This document shows, in pieces, positions 11,459 through 21,300 of a stretch of 64,000 bases of DNA. The notes beneath the pieces were generated by a model. That model was not told the DNA's origin and searched no databases. It was given only the letters and a program-made list of their open reading frames with translations. The stretch comes from Strongyloides papillosus (Eukaryota; Nematoda; Chromadorea; Rhabditida; Strongyloididae). Both the position numbers and the translations under genes were made by a program. Numbering within the stretch: the first letter of the stretch is position 1; the number at the start of each line of letters is the position of its first letter. The stretch is from the NCBI GenBank assembly GCA_005656395.1, contig SRSI01000038.1, positions 124,001-188,000 of the forward strand, in the 5' to 3' direction.

Positions 11459-11482
11459 AGTGTATGAGCGTAAAACATTAAA
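11459..11482 (-). pseudogene. 5S rRNA 5'-end remnant
   Basis: The sequence TATGAGCGTAAAACATT matches the 5' end and upstream flank of the 5S genes in the array below. It marks the left edge of the SL/5S array; the rest of this 5S copy is missing. Confidence 0.6.
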
Positions 11483-11730
11483 ATTATTTTTTTAAATGAT
11501 TATTATAATATATATTTATTGATAAACACTAAATTAAATAGTCTAATATATATATATATGAAAAATTTTTTATTATTATTATGATAAATAAATTTTTTAA
11601 ACTTTAATAACTAAGAAATTAAAAAATTAATAATATTTATTTATATAACAGTTATTTTTACTGGCATTTTCTTTTAATACATTGATCTTATATAATGTTA
11701 TTATACATATACAACATTTATTCCCTATTA

Positions 11731-11796
11731 AAGTGACATAAACTTTATAAGTGAATGAAATGAAAAGATGTAGGTTGTTATTTCTATAAAGTTGTT
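11731..11796 (+). promoter_or_regulatory. SL RNA upstream promoter block (class I)
   Basis: The block AAGTGACATAAA followed by TATAAGTGAATGAAATGA lies about 35-65 bp upstream of the SL start and is kept in every unit of the array, while the surrounding spacer diverges. Its position fits the proximal sequence element of nematode SL/snRNA genes (inference). The class I start context is TATAAAGTTGTTG directly before the exon. Confidence 0.6.
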
Positions 11797-11892
11797 GGTT
11801 TATAAAACCCAGTTTGAGGTAATTATTGAATTTCTGAGGTTAATTCTTCAGCTTTCAAAATTTTGGAATGAAGCTAGAAATAGCTTCTAATA
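11797..11892 (+). ncRNA. Spliced leader (SL1-type) RNA gene, copy 1
   Basis: The exon is 22 nt, beginning GGTTTATAAAACC and ending CAGTTTGAG, followed directly by the GTAATT donor. Downstream come the Sm-binding site AATTTTGGAA and a terminal hairpin, GAAGCTA-GAAA-TAGCTTC (11870-11887). This is the standard nematode SL RNA layout of about 95 nt that donates the leader in trans-splicing. The exon start GGTTTA and end GTTTGAG match the conserved SL1 ends; the middle differs from the Caenorhabditis exon and fits what I recall for Strongyloides (unchecked). The promoter block is intact, so the gene is probably functional. Confidence 0.88.
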
Positions 11893-11993
11893 ATATATAA
11901 AAAATTTTATTTAATATTAATATAAAATAATTTTATTTTATTGTAATTTTTATAAAATAATATTTTTAAAAAAAAAATATAAAAATACAAAAA

Positions 11994-12113
11994 GACTTAC
12001 GCCACTAACGGTTCCCAGGAGGTCTCCCATCCAAGTACTAAGATAGCTCGCAACTGATTCACTTCAGAGATCGGACGGGATCTGGTGCATTCAGTAGGAT
12101 ATGAGCGTAAGAC
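11994..12113 (-). rRNA. 5S ribosomal RNA gene, copy 1
   Basis: 120 nt on the minus strand, starting GTCTTACGCTCATATCC and ending GGCGTAAGTC, so the two ends pair as stem I. The core TAGTACTTGGATGGGAGACC is the eukaryotic 5S internal control region (box C). A T-run follows the 3' end as a Pol III terminator. The gene is divergent from its SL neighbour. It is identical by eye to the copies at 17903-18022 and 41814-41933. Confidence 0.92.
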
Positions 12114-12368
12114 ATTAAAATTGTTTTTTTAAATTAATATTATAATATATATTTAATGATAAACTCTATATCAAATAGGTTAATATATATTCTTATAGAT
12201 AAAAATTTTTTTATTATTATGAATAAATAAACTTTTTTTTAACTATCTAAAAAAATAAATATTTTTTACTTATTTTATTTGTAAAATTTGTAATAATAAT
12301 TTATAAAAAAAAAAAAATTAATTAACATTATATATTTATTAAGAAATATTAAATATTTTTTTCTATCA

Positions 12369-12435
12369 AAGTGACATAAAAATTATAAGTGAATGAAATG
12401 AAGTAGATGTAGGGTGGTATTTCTATAAAGTCGTC
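12369..12435 (+). promoter_or_regulatory. SL RNA upstream promoter block (class II, disrupted gene)
   Basis: The same AAAGTGACATAAA...AAGTGAATGAAATGA block as in the class I units, but with the class II start context TATAAAGTCGTC. The SL exon it should drive is cut after 5 nt by the antisense retrotransposon. Confidence 0.55.
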
Positions 12436-12440
12436 GGTTT

Positions 12441-15400
12441 TAAATTTTTATTTAGATATTTAGTATAGTATATTAAAGGGGAAAAAACAATGCAAAAAAA
12501 TATGAATTAATACTTATAAATAATTAAGAAAAACATAATAAAATTGTTAAATTTTTTGATTCTATAATTACATAATTAACCGTTATTTGAGTAACGTCTA
12601 GCAACATAATTCTTTGCAAACACATAAAGTTTCCAAAACTGTAGAAATAGACAAACATCTAGTTAAAGTAATGGGATCCATTAAATCAAACTTTTCCAGA
12701 GTAACTAATAAATCATCCATGATTTCACCATAACTACATAATATTATTGGAATAAATACTATTTGTTTCTGGAGTTTAACTTTTAACATATCTACCAAAT
12801 TTTTGTCCTTAACAACATTTTCATAATTTAGTTCATTAAGTTCTAATGTTCCATTAATTGTATATTTTGTTGTTTTATAGTCCTTTACTCTTTGGTAGTT
12901 TGTTAATGATGTTATGCCTAATTCTATTACATAAGCTTTGTCTTTACATTCAATAATCAAATCAGGTACATAGTGATGAAGGTCTTTGAATGGCCATGGT
13001 TTGTCAAAATGTATTGTTATGTCGTCAGTTAGTTTCCAATTCTCAGGATCAAGAGCTTCTTTTCTATTTAAAGGTTTAAGTTTGAATTTCTTTCTTAATT
13101 CATTAAATAACGTCATTAGTACTCTATCATGTCTCCTTTTGAATAATGAAACCATCTCCTCACTTTGACATTGTGAAGTGATATGACGACAAGTATCATA
13201 CATTGAACAATATAGACATTTTTGGTTTGGATTTTTCTTTGTATGTGTTAAACCAGGATAATCCTCCTGTTGAAGTTGAAACATTTCCCTAGTTTTCTGT
13301 TGACATAGTGGATTGTTTAATAACCAAGGCATAGTTATATTTTCATTAACCACATTTTTAGCATAGTTCATTTTTGAACTCCATTTATCTAAATATTCTT
13401 TCTCTGTCAATTCCAGAAATCTATCTTTAAGAAATTTCCTCATTTCAACTTCTTCTCTCATTAATTGACCATTTAATTTGTATAAATTTGGTCCCTCACA
13501 TTCAATTTTAACACCCATTATTTCCAAATACTTCATAAAATGACCATATAAATTCTTTTCTTATTCTTATACCATTCCTATCTGTCTTCCCAAATATATC
13601 TTTAAATCATTCTCATAAAGTAAATGAGTTCCTGCAAAGCCAATATTTTTCCATACCTCCAGTCTAATTTCTTTTAAACCTAAACCAAAAGAGTTGTGTG
13701 TCAAGTATAGTCTTGAATTACACGAAGCATGATCTCTTAGGTGGTTTAAAGGATATTCTGGATTGTGACTTTTCGTCATTAACTTTCTTATCATACCATC
13801 TATTGCCTCGGCATTTTTCAAGATGATCTTCATCTCATCTTGACCATGACAACCAAGCAAAATATAAGAAATTGCAGGAATTATCGTGGTATTAATTGCC
13901 TTTATTACTTGAGACGAGTTCAAAGGACTTGCCAATATTTCTTTTACTTTCAGTAGACTTTTCTCCACTATATTGTTAAGAGTACATACCATATCAGAAT
14001 ACCCATCCTTGTTTTGATATACTCCCAAGTATTTATAAAAGCTATTTAATACCGTGAAATCCATTTCATTTTCTTTAATCGAATTTTTTGCACCGTTTAA
14101 TTTCACTATTGCACATTTTGATCTGTTAACTTCCATTCCAATTTCGTTACTTATATTCATCAACACCTGTATCATTTTTTCTAATTCATTTTTACCCATA
14201 CTATACCATTTCAGGTCATCCATGAATACTATATGGTTATTTTGAATTGATGATGTTTTGTTAAGAAAATAAGATATTGAACTGAAGATTAACTGGAACA
14301 ACAGCGGGACTTAGTGCATCTCCCTGACCAACTCCTCTTAACAATGGAATTGAACAATTTCCACCAACATTCTGGATCTTTATTTTTTGTAACTTTTGGC
14401 ATTTACTAATTAAGTCCACTACATTTTTAGGTAACCTTGTTGCTCTCAGAAGTTTGATTAGCAGTGAATTGTTTACTTTATCAAATGCTTTGGATAGATC
14501 AATGTATGTGGAATATTTTTCAACATCGTTTGTTAAGTTAAGTTCCTGATTTACAGTTGCATCAATAATAAGACAATCTAGGGTGCTGATTTTGTTTTCT
14601 CGACCAGCCTTTTGTTCTTTAGCAATCCAACTCCCAATATTGTGATACAAATATTTGTAAAGATAACTTCTTAATAATTTGTAGTCACTGTTACTACAGC
14701 AGATCAGTCTATAGTTTTCTGGAGCATTGATTTCTCCTTTTCCTTTGTATAACATGAATCCTTTTGTAGTAACATCAGTCTTGAGATGTGGAAGTGAACC
14801 ATTCAGTACGTTCTTGATATATACTTTTAAATAATATTTTGCAATCTCAAGTTTTTTAAACACAACAGTCTGAATGTTATCCCAACCAGTCGTTTTAAAA
14901 TTATTTGCTTTACCAAGAACAATATTAAATAACTCTTCATCAAAAATCCAAGATAGTTTTCCCAGTCCTTTTTTGAATCTTTATCTTCCATGAATTTAAT
15001 ATATTCATTAAATAACGGTGTTTCTTTGACTTCAGGCTTTGAATATAAATCCTTAAAATAACCAGACACTGCATTACATGGAATGTTGACCATATTATCA
15101 TTCTTCTTAGACATATCCATATATGAAAGGACTTTCAGGACTTGGTTTTTGATTGAATAGATATCTTATCTTTGCAGCTTTGCTACTGTTCTCAATTTTC
15201 AATTTTTCCTTTTTGACGTTATCAACTTTTTCCTCAATAGCTTGTAACATTATTTTTTCATTACTATAATGTTTTCTTTTGCAGTAGGATCTGATGAAAG
15301 CTTTCTCCTTCTTATAAAAATTTGCATACTTCTGATCCTTATTCTTTGAATCTTCAAGAGTACATGCTTTCTTTATCCGGTCTCGCAATCTCAGGATCCT

Positions 15401-16431
15401 CCTTTCATATCTTCTAGCCTTAATTACCGCATTGACCCTGAATCCATCCTGGTCAATCTTCTTATAGCAGTAACTTTTCATTGTAAAGAGTGCTGCACGT
15501 AACCATTTCTTAGCATCACGTTGCAGTTTACTCCACTCCTTCTCCTCCATCTTATCATTCATCTTTTCGATGATGGGAGTTAATTTTTCTGCTAAGGCTT
15601 CATTGATATCAGCAAAAGGAATATATTTCCTTACGTCAAATCTAAAGCAAGGACGTTTAGTATCTAATTTATAGAAATGCAATAACCTATCTTTAGACTT
15701 CGCATTCTTGCCGCATCTGGTGGTAGGTATTCTTTTTCTAGTTTTATTGATAACTACCAATCTTTTATTTTTAACATTTTCTTCTTCCTTTTCAACGATG
15801 GTTTCGGTGGTGGTACTGGTGGATTCCTCGGTATCTTCAACTTTTTTCGGCGATTCTAGTATTTCAGCATACTTTGGCATGTGTCTGTTAATTCCGGTAG
15901 AGATCACCTTAATTTCTGATTGAACTCTAGCAGCAGACCTCCCATTCATCTTCGTCATCAGAACATTGAATTCTTTTGCCACTTGCTTGTACTGGAAACG
16001 ACCATTTTTCACTGGACAGATTTTTGCAAATTCCTGTAGCAGTCTCCTTTCCTCATCTGACCATTTCTTCCAGTTCCTCTCGTCCTTCCCATCAAATTCC
16101 TTTAATGTTTTCTTACTGCTTTCAATAGTCGCAGCAGTCTCTTTTGTTTTTGCGTTGTTAGTTTTTGATGATTTTCCCCTTTTCATCAAAAAAGTTTGTT
16201 CAGTGGTTAGTGAATCGTCACTCTCCACATTACTCCCATCCATTTCTGGGGGCTCTGTCCTTTTTTCTTCCGAATTTGCATTTCGGCATCTTCTGACAGG
16301 TCTCTTCTTTGATTCAGCTCCTCCAGGTTCCATTAAAATTTGCTTTTTTGGTCCCATTTTAGGTTAGTTGTTAAAATATTAAGACAAAAATTAAAAAGCG
16401 TCAGTGCGACACCTCGTGAGAGAGAAGAGTG
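12441..16431 (-). mobile_element. Antisense RLE retrotransposon in SL RNA exon (copy E3)
   Basis: A minus-strand RLE element is flanked by an exact 14-bp duplication, AAAGTCGTCGGTTT (12427-12440 and 16432-16445). The duplication covers the last nine promoter bases and first five bases of the SL exon. The element's 3' end (left side) contains AATAAAA near the junction, as in the plus-strand relatives. The ORF is broken in several places, yet the target duplication is still exact. Confidence 0.85.
12598..16357 (-). pseudogene. Degenerate RLE retrotransposon polyprotein
   Basis: Coding order on the minus strand is as follows. An N-terminal part (16357-15107) has a clear Myb/SANT repeat (KKWSDEERRLLQEFAKICPV). 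RT pieces come next in alternating frames (15120-14827, 14863-14261, 14301-13567), with YIDLSKAFDK, GVGQGDALSPAVV and FMDD. The C-terminal piece (13536-12598) holds the finger (CLYCSMYDTCRHITSQC) and endonuclease (VPDLIIECKD then VIELGI). Frameshifts lie near 15110, 14845 and 14280, and two in-frame stops lie near 13555-13567, so no full protein can be made. The protein is divergent from both the tRNA-linked and the sense SL-linked elements, indicating a separate lineage. Confidence 0.85.
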
Positions 16432-16440
16432 AAAGTCGTC

Positions 16441-16535
16441 GGTTTATAAAACCCAGTTTGAGGTAATTATTGAATTCTGAGGTTAATTCTTCAGCTTTCA
16501 AAATTTTGGAATGAAGCTAGAAATAGCTTCTAATA
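16441..16535 (+). ncRNA. SL RNA gene copy 2, complete body but promoter lost
   Basis: A complete SL exon, donor, Sm site and terminal hairpin (16513-16530). The target duplication of the antisense element restores the first five exon bases. The upstream promoter block has been moved 4 kb away by the insertion; only about nine bases of start context remain. The RNA body is sound but is probably not transcribed from its own promoter. Confidence 0.8.
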
Positions 16536-16644
16536 ATATAAAACATTTTATTTAATAATAATATGTTATTTAATAATATTAATAAAATAATTAATGTATT
16601 ATTTTATTGTAATTTTTATAAAATAATATATAAAAATACAAAAT

Positions 16645-16769
16645 GACTTACGGCACTAATTGTTCATAAGAAGTTTCCCATCCAACTACTAAGATAGCTT
16701 GGAAGTCATTAACTTCACAGTTCAAACGGGTTCTGATGCATTCAATTCACTACAATATAACCGTAAAAC
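16645..16769 (-). pseudogene. 5S rRNA pseudogene A
   Basis: This aligns to the intact 5S copies along its length but has many changes, including in the internal control region (CCCATCCAACTACTAAG) and in the 5' stem (CCGTAAAACA). Stem I pairing is weakened. Confidence 0.75.
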
Positions 16770-17020
16770 ATTAAAATTATTTTTTTAAATGATTATTATA
16801 ATATATATTTATTGATAAACACTAAATTAAATAGTCTAATATATATATATGAAAAATTTTTTATTATTATTATGATAAATAAATTTTTTAAACTTTAATA
16901 ACTAAGAAATTAAAAAATTAATAATATTTATTTATATAACAGTTATTTTTATTGGCATTTTCTTTTAATACATTGATCTTATATAATGTTATTATACATA
17001 TACAACATTTATTCCCTATT

Positions 17021-17088
17021 AAAGTGACATAAACTTTATAAGTGAATGAAATGAAAAAAATGTAGGTTGTTATTTCTATAAAGTTGTT
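17021..17088 (+). promoter_or_regulatory. SL RNA upstream promoter block (class I)
   Basis: Contains AAAGTGACATAAACTTTATA and GTGAATGAAATGA, then the class I start context TATAAAGTTGTTG directly before the exon. Confidence 0.55.
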
Positions 17089-17183
17089 GGTTTATAAAAC
17101 CCAGTTTGAGGTAATTATTGAATTCTGAGGTTAATTCTTCAGCTTTCAAAATTTTGGAATGAAGCTAGAAATAGCTTCTAATA
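17089..17183 (+). ncRNA. SL RNA gene, copy 3
   Basis: Exon, GT donor, Sm site AATTTTGGAA and terminal hairpin (17161-17178) are all intact, and the promoter block is in place. Probably functional. Confidence 0.85.
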
Positions 17184-17285
17184 ATATAAAACATTTTATT
17201 TAATAATAATATGTTATTTAATAATATTAATAAAATAATTAATGTATTATTTTATTGTAATTTTTATATAATAATATATAAAAAG

Positions 17286-17406
17286 ACTTACGGCACTAAC
17301 TGTTAATAAGAGATCTCTCATTCAAGTACTAAGATACCTTGAAACTGATTCACTTTACAATTCAAACGGTTTATGGTCTATTCATTAAAATATAACCTTA
17401 AGAAAT
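17286..17406 (-). pseudogene. 5S rRNA pseudogene B
   Basis: Strongly diverged 5S copy: CTCTCATTCAAGTACTAAG replaces the intact box C region, and the 5' end has become TAACCTTAAG. Almost the same diverged copy recurs at 23324-23444 and 47227-47346. Confidence 0.75.
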
Positions 17407-17637
17407 TAAAATTGTTTTTTTTTAATTATTATTATAATAGATATTTAATGATAATCACTAAATTAAATAGGCTAATATATATAAAAAAAATAATTTTATT
17501 ATTATAATAAATAAATTTTTTAAACTTTAATAATTAAAAATTTATAATATTTATTTATATAACAGTTATTTTTATTAGCATTTTCTTTTAATACATTAAT
17601 CTTATAATGTTATTATACATATACATTTATTACCTAT

Positions 17638-17705
17638 TAAAGTGACATAAACTTTATAAATCAATGAAATGAAAAAATGTAGGTTGTTATTTCTATAAAG
17701 TTGTT
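17638..17705 (+). promoter_or_regulatory. SL RNA upstream promoter block (class I variant)
   Basis: Contains AAAGTGACATAAACTTTATA followed by ATCAATGAAATGA. The GTG of the usual block is changed to ATC. Confidence 0.5.
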
Positions 17706-17800
17706 GGTTTATAAAACCCAGTTTGAGGTAATTATTTAATTCTGAAGTTAATTCTTTATCTTTCATAATTTTGGAATGAAGCTATAAATAGCTTCTAATA
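17706..17800 (+). ncRNA. SL RNA gene, copy 4 (variant body)
   Basis: The exon is identical to copy 1. The intron part carries substitutions (ATTATTTAATTCTGAAG, TCTTTATCTTTCATAATTTTGG), and the terminal hairpin loop reads GCTATAAATAGC. The Sm-type core ATTTTGG is kept. A second example of the same variant lies at 41617. Confidence 0.8.
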
Positions 17801-17902
17801 ATATAATATAAAACATTTTATTTAATATTAATATAAAATAATTTTATTTTATTGTAATTTTTATAAAATAATATTTAAAAAAAATATATAAAAATACAAA
17901 AA

Positions 17903-18022
17903 GACTTACGCCACTAACGGTTCCCAGGAGGTCTCCCATCCAAGTACTAAGATAGCTCGCAACTGATTCACTTCAGAGATCGGACGGGATCTGGTGCATT
18001 CAGTAGGATATGAGCGTAAGAC
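17903..18022 (-). rRNA. 5S ribosomal RNA gene, copy 2
   Basis: 120-nt minus-strand gene, identical by eye to the copy at 11994-12113. It has an intact internal control region and stem I, with a T-run terminator downstream on the minus strand. Confidence 0.92.
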
Positions 18023-18276
18023 ATTAAAATTGTTTTTTTAAATTAATATTATAATATATATTTAATGATAAACTCTAGATCAAATAGGTTAATATATATT
18101 CTTATATATAAAAATTTTTTTATTATTATGATAAATAAAACTTTTTTTAAATATATAAAAAAAATAAATATTTTTTAATTATTTATTTATAAAATTTTTT
18201 ATAATTATTTATAAAACAAATAACAAAAAAAATTAACATTATAATGTTATTAAAAAATATCAAATATTTTTTTCTA

Positions 18277-18346
18277 TCAAAGTGACATAAAAATTATAAG
18301 TGAATGAAATGAAATAGATGTAGGGTGGTGTTTCTATAAAGTCGTC
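18277..18346 (+). promoter_or_regulatory. SL promoter block (class II) upstream of NeSL-like copy A
   Basis: Contains the AAAGTGACATAAA...AAGTGAATGAAATGA block and the class II context TATAAAGTCGTC. It now sits directly upstream of the retrotransposon, so SL transcription could run into the element (inference). Confidence 0.55.
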
Positions 18347-18359
18347 GGTTTATAAAACC
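18347..18359 (+). pseudogene. 5' 13 nt of SL exon cut by NeSL-like copy A
   Basis: GGTTTATAAAACC is the first 13 nt of the SL exon. The exon resumes at 23132, after the retrotransposon, with TATAAAACC duplicated. Confidence 0.8.
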
Positions 18360-21300
18360 GGTTTATAAAACCATATAAAACCATTCTATTTTATTAATCC
18401 TATGCCTATTGTTGTCAGGAGTCATCAAATATCCCATAAACACGCAATAGAGGTAATATCATCGCAAGTTTTCCATAAAATTTTCAATAAAAAACAGTTA
18501 AAACTTTACCTTTTTAACTCCTTTTGGAGTCACCTCCAAGGAGGCTTCACTTCTAACTGTGTTGGAATTTTTGATTAGTTAATTTAGCTTAGATTTAGCA
18601 ACTTTATAGGTAACAAATTATTTTAGTTTATAACCATTTACATAGTCACCACTAACATAATCATCACATTCCCATCATGAGTATAAAAAACTTTACCATT
18701 AACAATAAAAACATCACAAAAAATATAACTAACGACAATAGTAAGATAACCTGGACAAACCAGCAAATATCTGCAGTTTTAAAAGTACTGCCTAAATGTA
18801 AATTAGATGAGAACCATAAAACAACATTAGACATTAGTACAAAACAATTAAAACAACTAATTAATTCAGTTAATAAAACTGAAGAACAAATTTTAGAATA
18901 TTTAGATTTTGAATTTAAGAATAGATTGTTTTTGCAGCTACCAATCACCAGCTTGCCAATCCCGTCAAGTGAAATGAATTCACAGAGACTAAAAATACAA
19001 AATAGATTAAATATTAAGCATAAAGACATACCAAAGTCTATTAAGCAAGGATCTGTTAGTGAAAATACATTATCAAAATCACTTAGTGCAGACCAATTTA
19101 GAGCATGCTTAACACAAAGTCAAAGCAATACGATTCAAACACCAGTTAAATTTTCTCGTAAGAGACATAGTAATGATTTTGATTCCACTATTATTGAACA
19201 ATCACCAATTAAAAGATTGAATAGTGAGACATTTAATGAATCGAGTAGTTTAACATTTGTAGATAAAATTTTAGAAACCATTAATGAGAAACCTAAAATA
19301 ACATTTGCTGATGTAGTGAGCAAGAATATATCAAACAATAAAGATATATCAAACTATAAAAATAAATTTAAACAAAATACCAATTTTAAAGATAAAAATA
19401 AATTCAAACCAAATTTTAAAAATAAAAATAGCACGCAAGACAATTCTTTAAATAAACCAAAAGAAAGAAAATTATTAAAAGATATGTCGTTTGAAGAAAG
19501 ATTTAAATTATTTGAAAACGCAAAAGGACCACTTTTCCGTTTTGAAATAACCAAAAAAACACCTTTACTAGAAGCCAACATCTTCTTAGCAGATAAATTA
19601 AAAGACCTAAATAAAGTTTGGTTAAAAGATAAAATAGATGAGAAAGAGTCCATGAAAACATGGCAAAAAGCTAATAAGATCTTAAGAACAATACATAGAG
19701 TATTGAAAAGCTATCACTACCAAAAAATAGATTTAGAAGGGCTAAGAGTAGAAAACCAAGTAAGAATAAAAAGGTCAATAAATAAGACTAGTAGATTTAT
19801 AGAACAAACTACAGCTCTAGTAAAAGTGACAAAATCTTCAAATGATAGAAAAACTAAAAATGCTGCTAATGCAAAATTGAGAAAAATAGTGAGTATTAAC
19901 AAAAAGAAGTTCCACAACGTAGAACAAATACTGAAATTTAATAACGATAAAATTTCAATACTTAGAAAAAGATTAACAACCGTAGTTAATAGTTATAACA
20001 AATTTAAAATTCGTAAGAAATTCCAAATAAAACCTTCAATAAAAAGTATAATTGATCAGGAACCTAAAAAATATCCTATTAGTAACGATACAATTACAAC
20101 ATACTTAGAAGGATTATTTAGTTATGAGAAACCCGCTGAACCCAAGTTAATCAGTGAATGGATTGAGTCAACCAAATTTGAAAAACAAAAAGTATTTGGT
20201 GAACTTTTTAATGAGGTACTTTTTGACGAAATTTTAAAATATTCAAGACCATTTAAAGCTGCAGGTCTAAATTCTGTTTACGTCGTAATATTTAAAAAAC
20301 TTAAAAGTGCAAAAAATTTCTTGATTTCCTGGATTAAAGGTGTATTAGATAATAGAATACCATTAACAAAAACAGATATCACAGGAAAATGTTTTAGCAT
20401 TTTTAAATCGGGTGATCAAAACAAACCTGAGAATTATAGATTTATAAATATATTAAATTCACATTATAAACTTTTAAACAAGTATATAAATAATTTAATA
20501 TCATCCCATCTATATAAAATACTACCATTAGAGCAATTTGCTAATAAAGCAGGTAGAGATGGACTACTAGATGCGACACTTATTAACAGAATCCTCCAAA
20601 AAGCAACATTTGAAAATTCTACCCAAGTTAAACAATCCTGGATAGACTTCTCAAAAGCCTTTGATTCTATTAACCATGGAAGTTTAAAACTAATTTTAAA
20701 TCACCTCAATTTTGACGAAAGATTGATAAAATTATTAATAGATAGTATGAAATACTATAGTTTAAGTTTAGGAAATAGTTTTAATGATAAAAATAACACT
20801 AAAAATAATTTAAAAACTAAAAAATTACAAACTATAAAACTACAAAAAGGTATATTTCAAGGGGATTCAGTTGCACCTACCCTTTTTTGTATGACATTAA
20901 TACCACTTTCATATCATCTTAATAAAAAACCTAGAATAGAACTAACTACTAACCTTAAGTTAAATCATATTCTTTTTTACGATGATATAAAATTATTTGC
21001 TTCCGATATTAATACATTAACGGAAATTACTAACTTAGTAGAAGTTTACGGTTTAGAAGTTGGTTTGAAAACCAACAAAAAGAAATGCGCATACACAACT
21101 GATGATCCTATACCCATTGATGCTAATAATCCTAGCATACTTATAGATTATACTGAGTTAAAAAACACATATAAACATTTAGGAATATTAGAAAACCAAT
21201 TTGGTGCTGATGCTAAAGAAAATTTAGATAAACTTAAGGAAGCTGTTGATAAGGCTTTAGATATAACATTATCATCACCATTATCAGTAGGAGAAATGGT

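Noticed and set aside
10635..11461. Small MITE with CACTCAAA ends
   Set aside because: Only 8 bp of terminal match, and it overlaps the 13-bp tRNA target duplication; kept as a possibility in the spacer entry only.
11459..18400. Regularly spaced repeats considered as a CRISPR-like array
   Set aside because: The repeats are SL RNA and 5S rRNA genes with eukaryotic promoter and splice features, and spacers are themselves repeated.
18677..19700. Ulp1-type cysteine protease expected in NeSL-1 relatives
   Set aside because: No His-Asp-Cys pattern with suitable context is visible in the N-terminal third; only low-complexity Lys/Asn-rich sequence.
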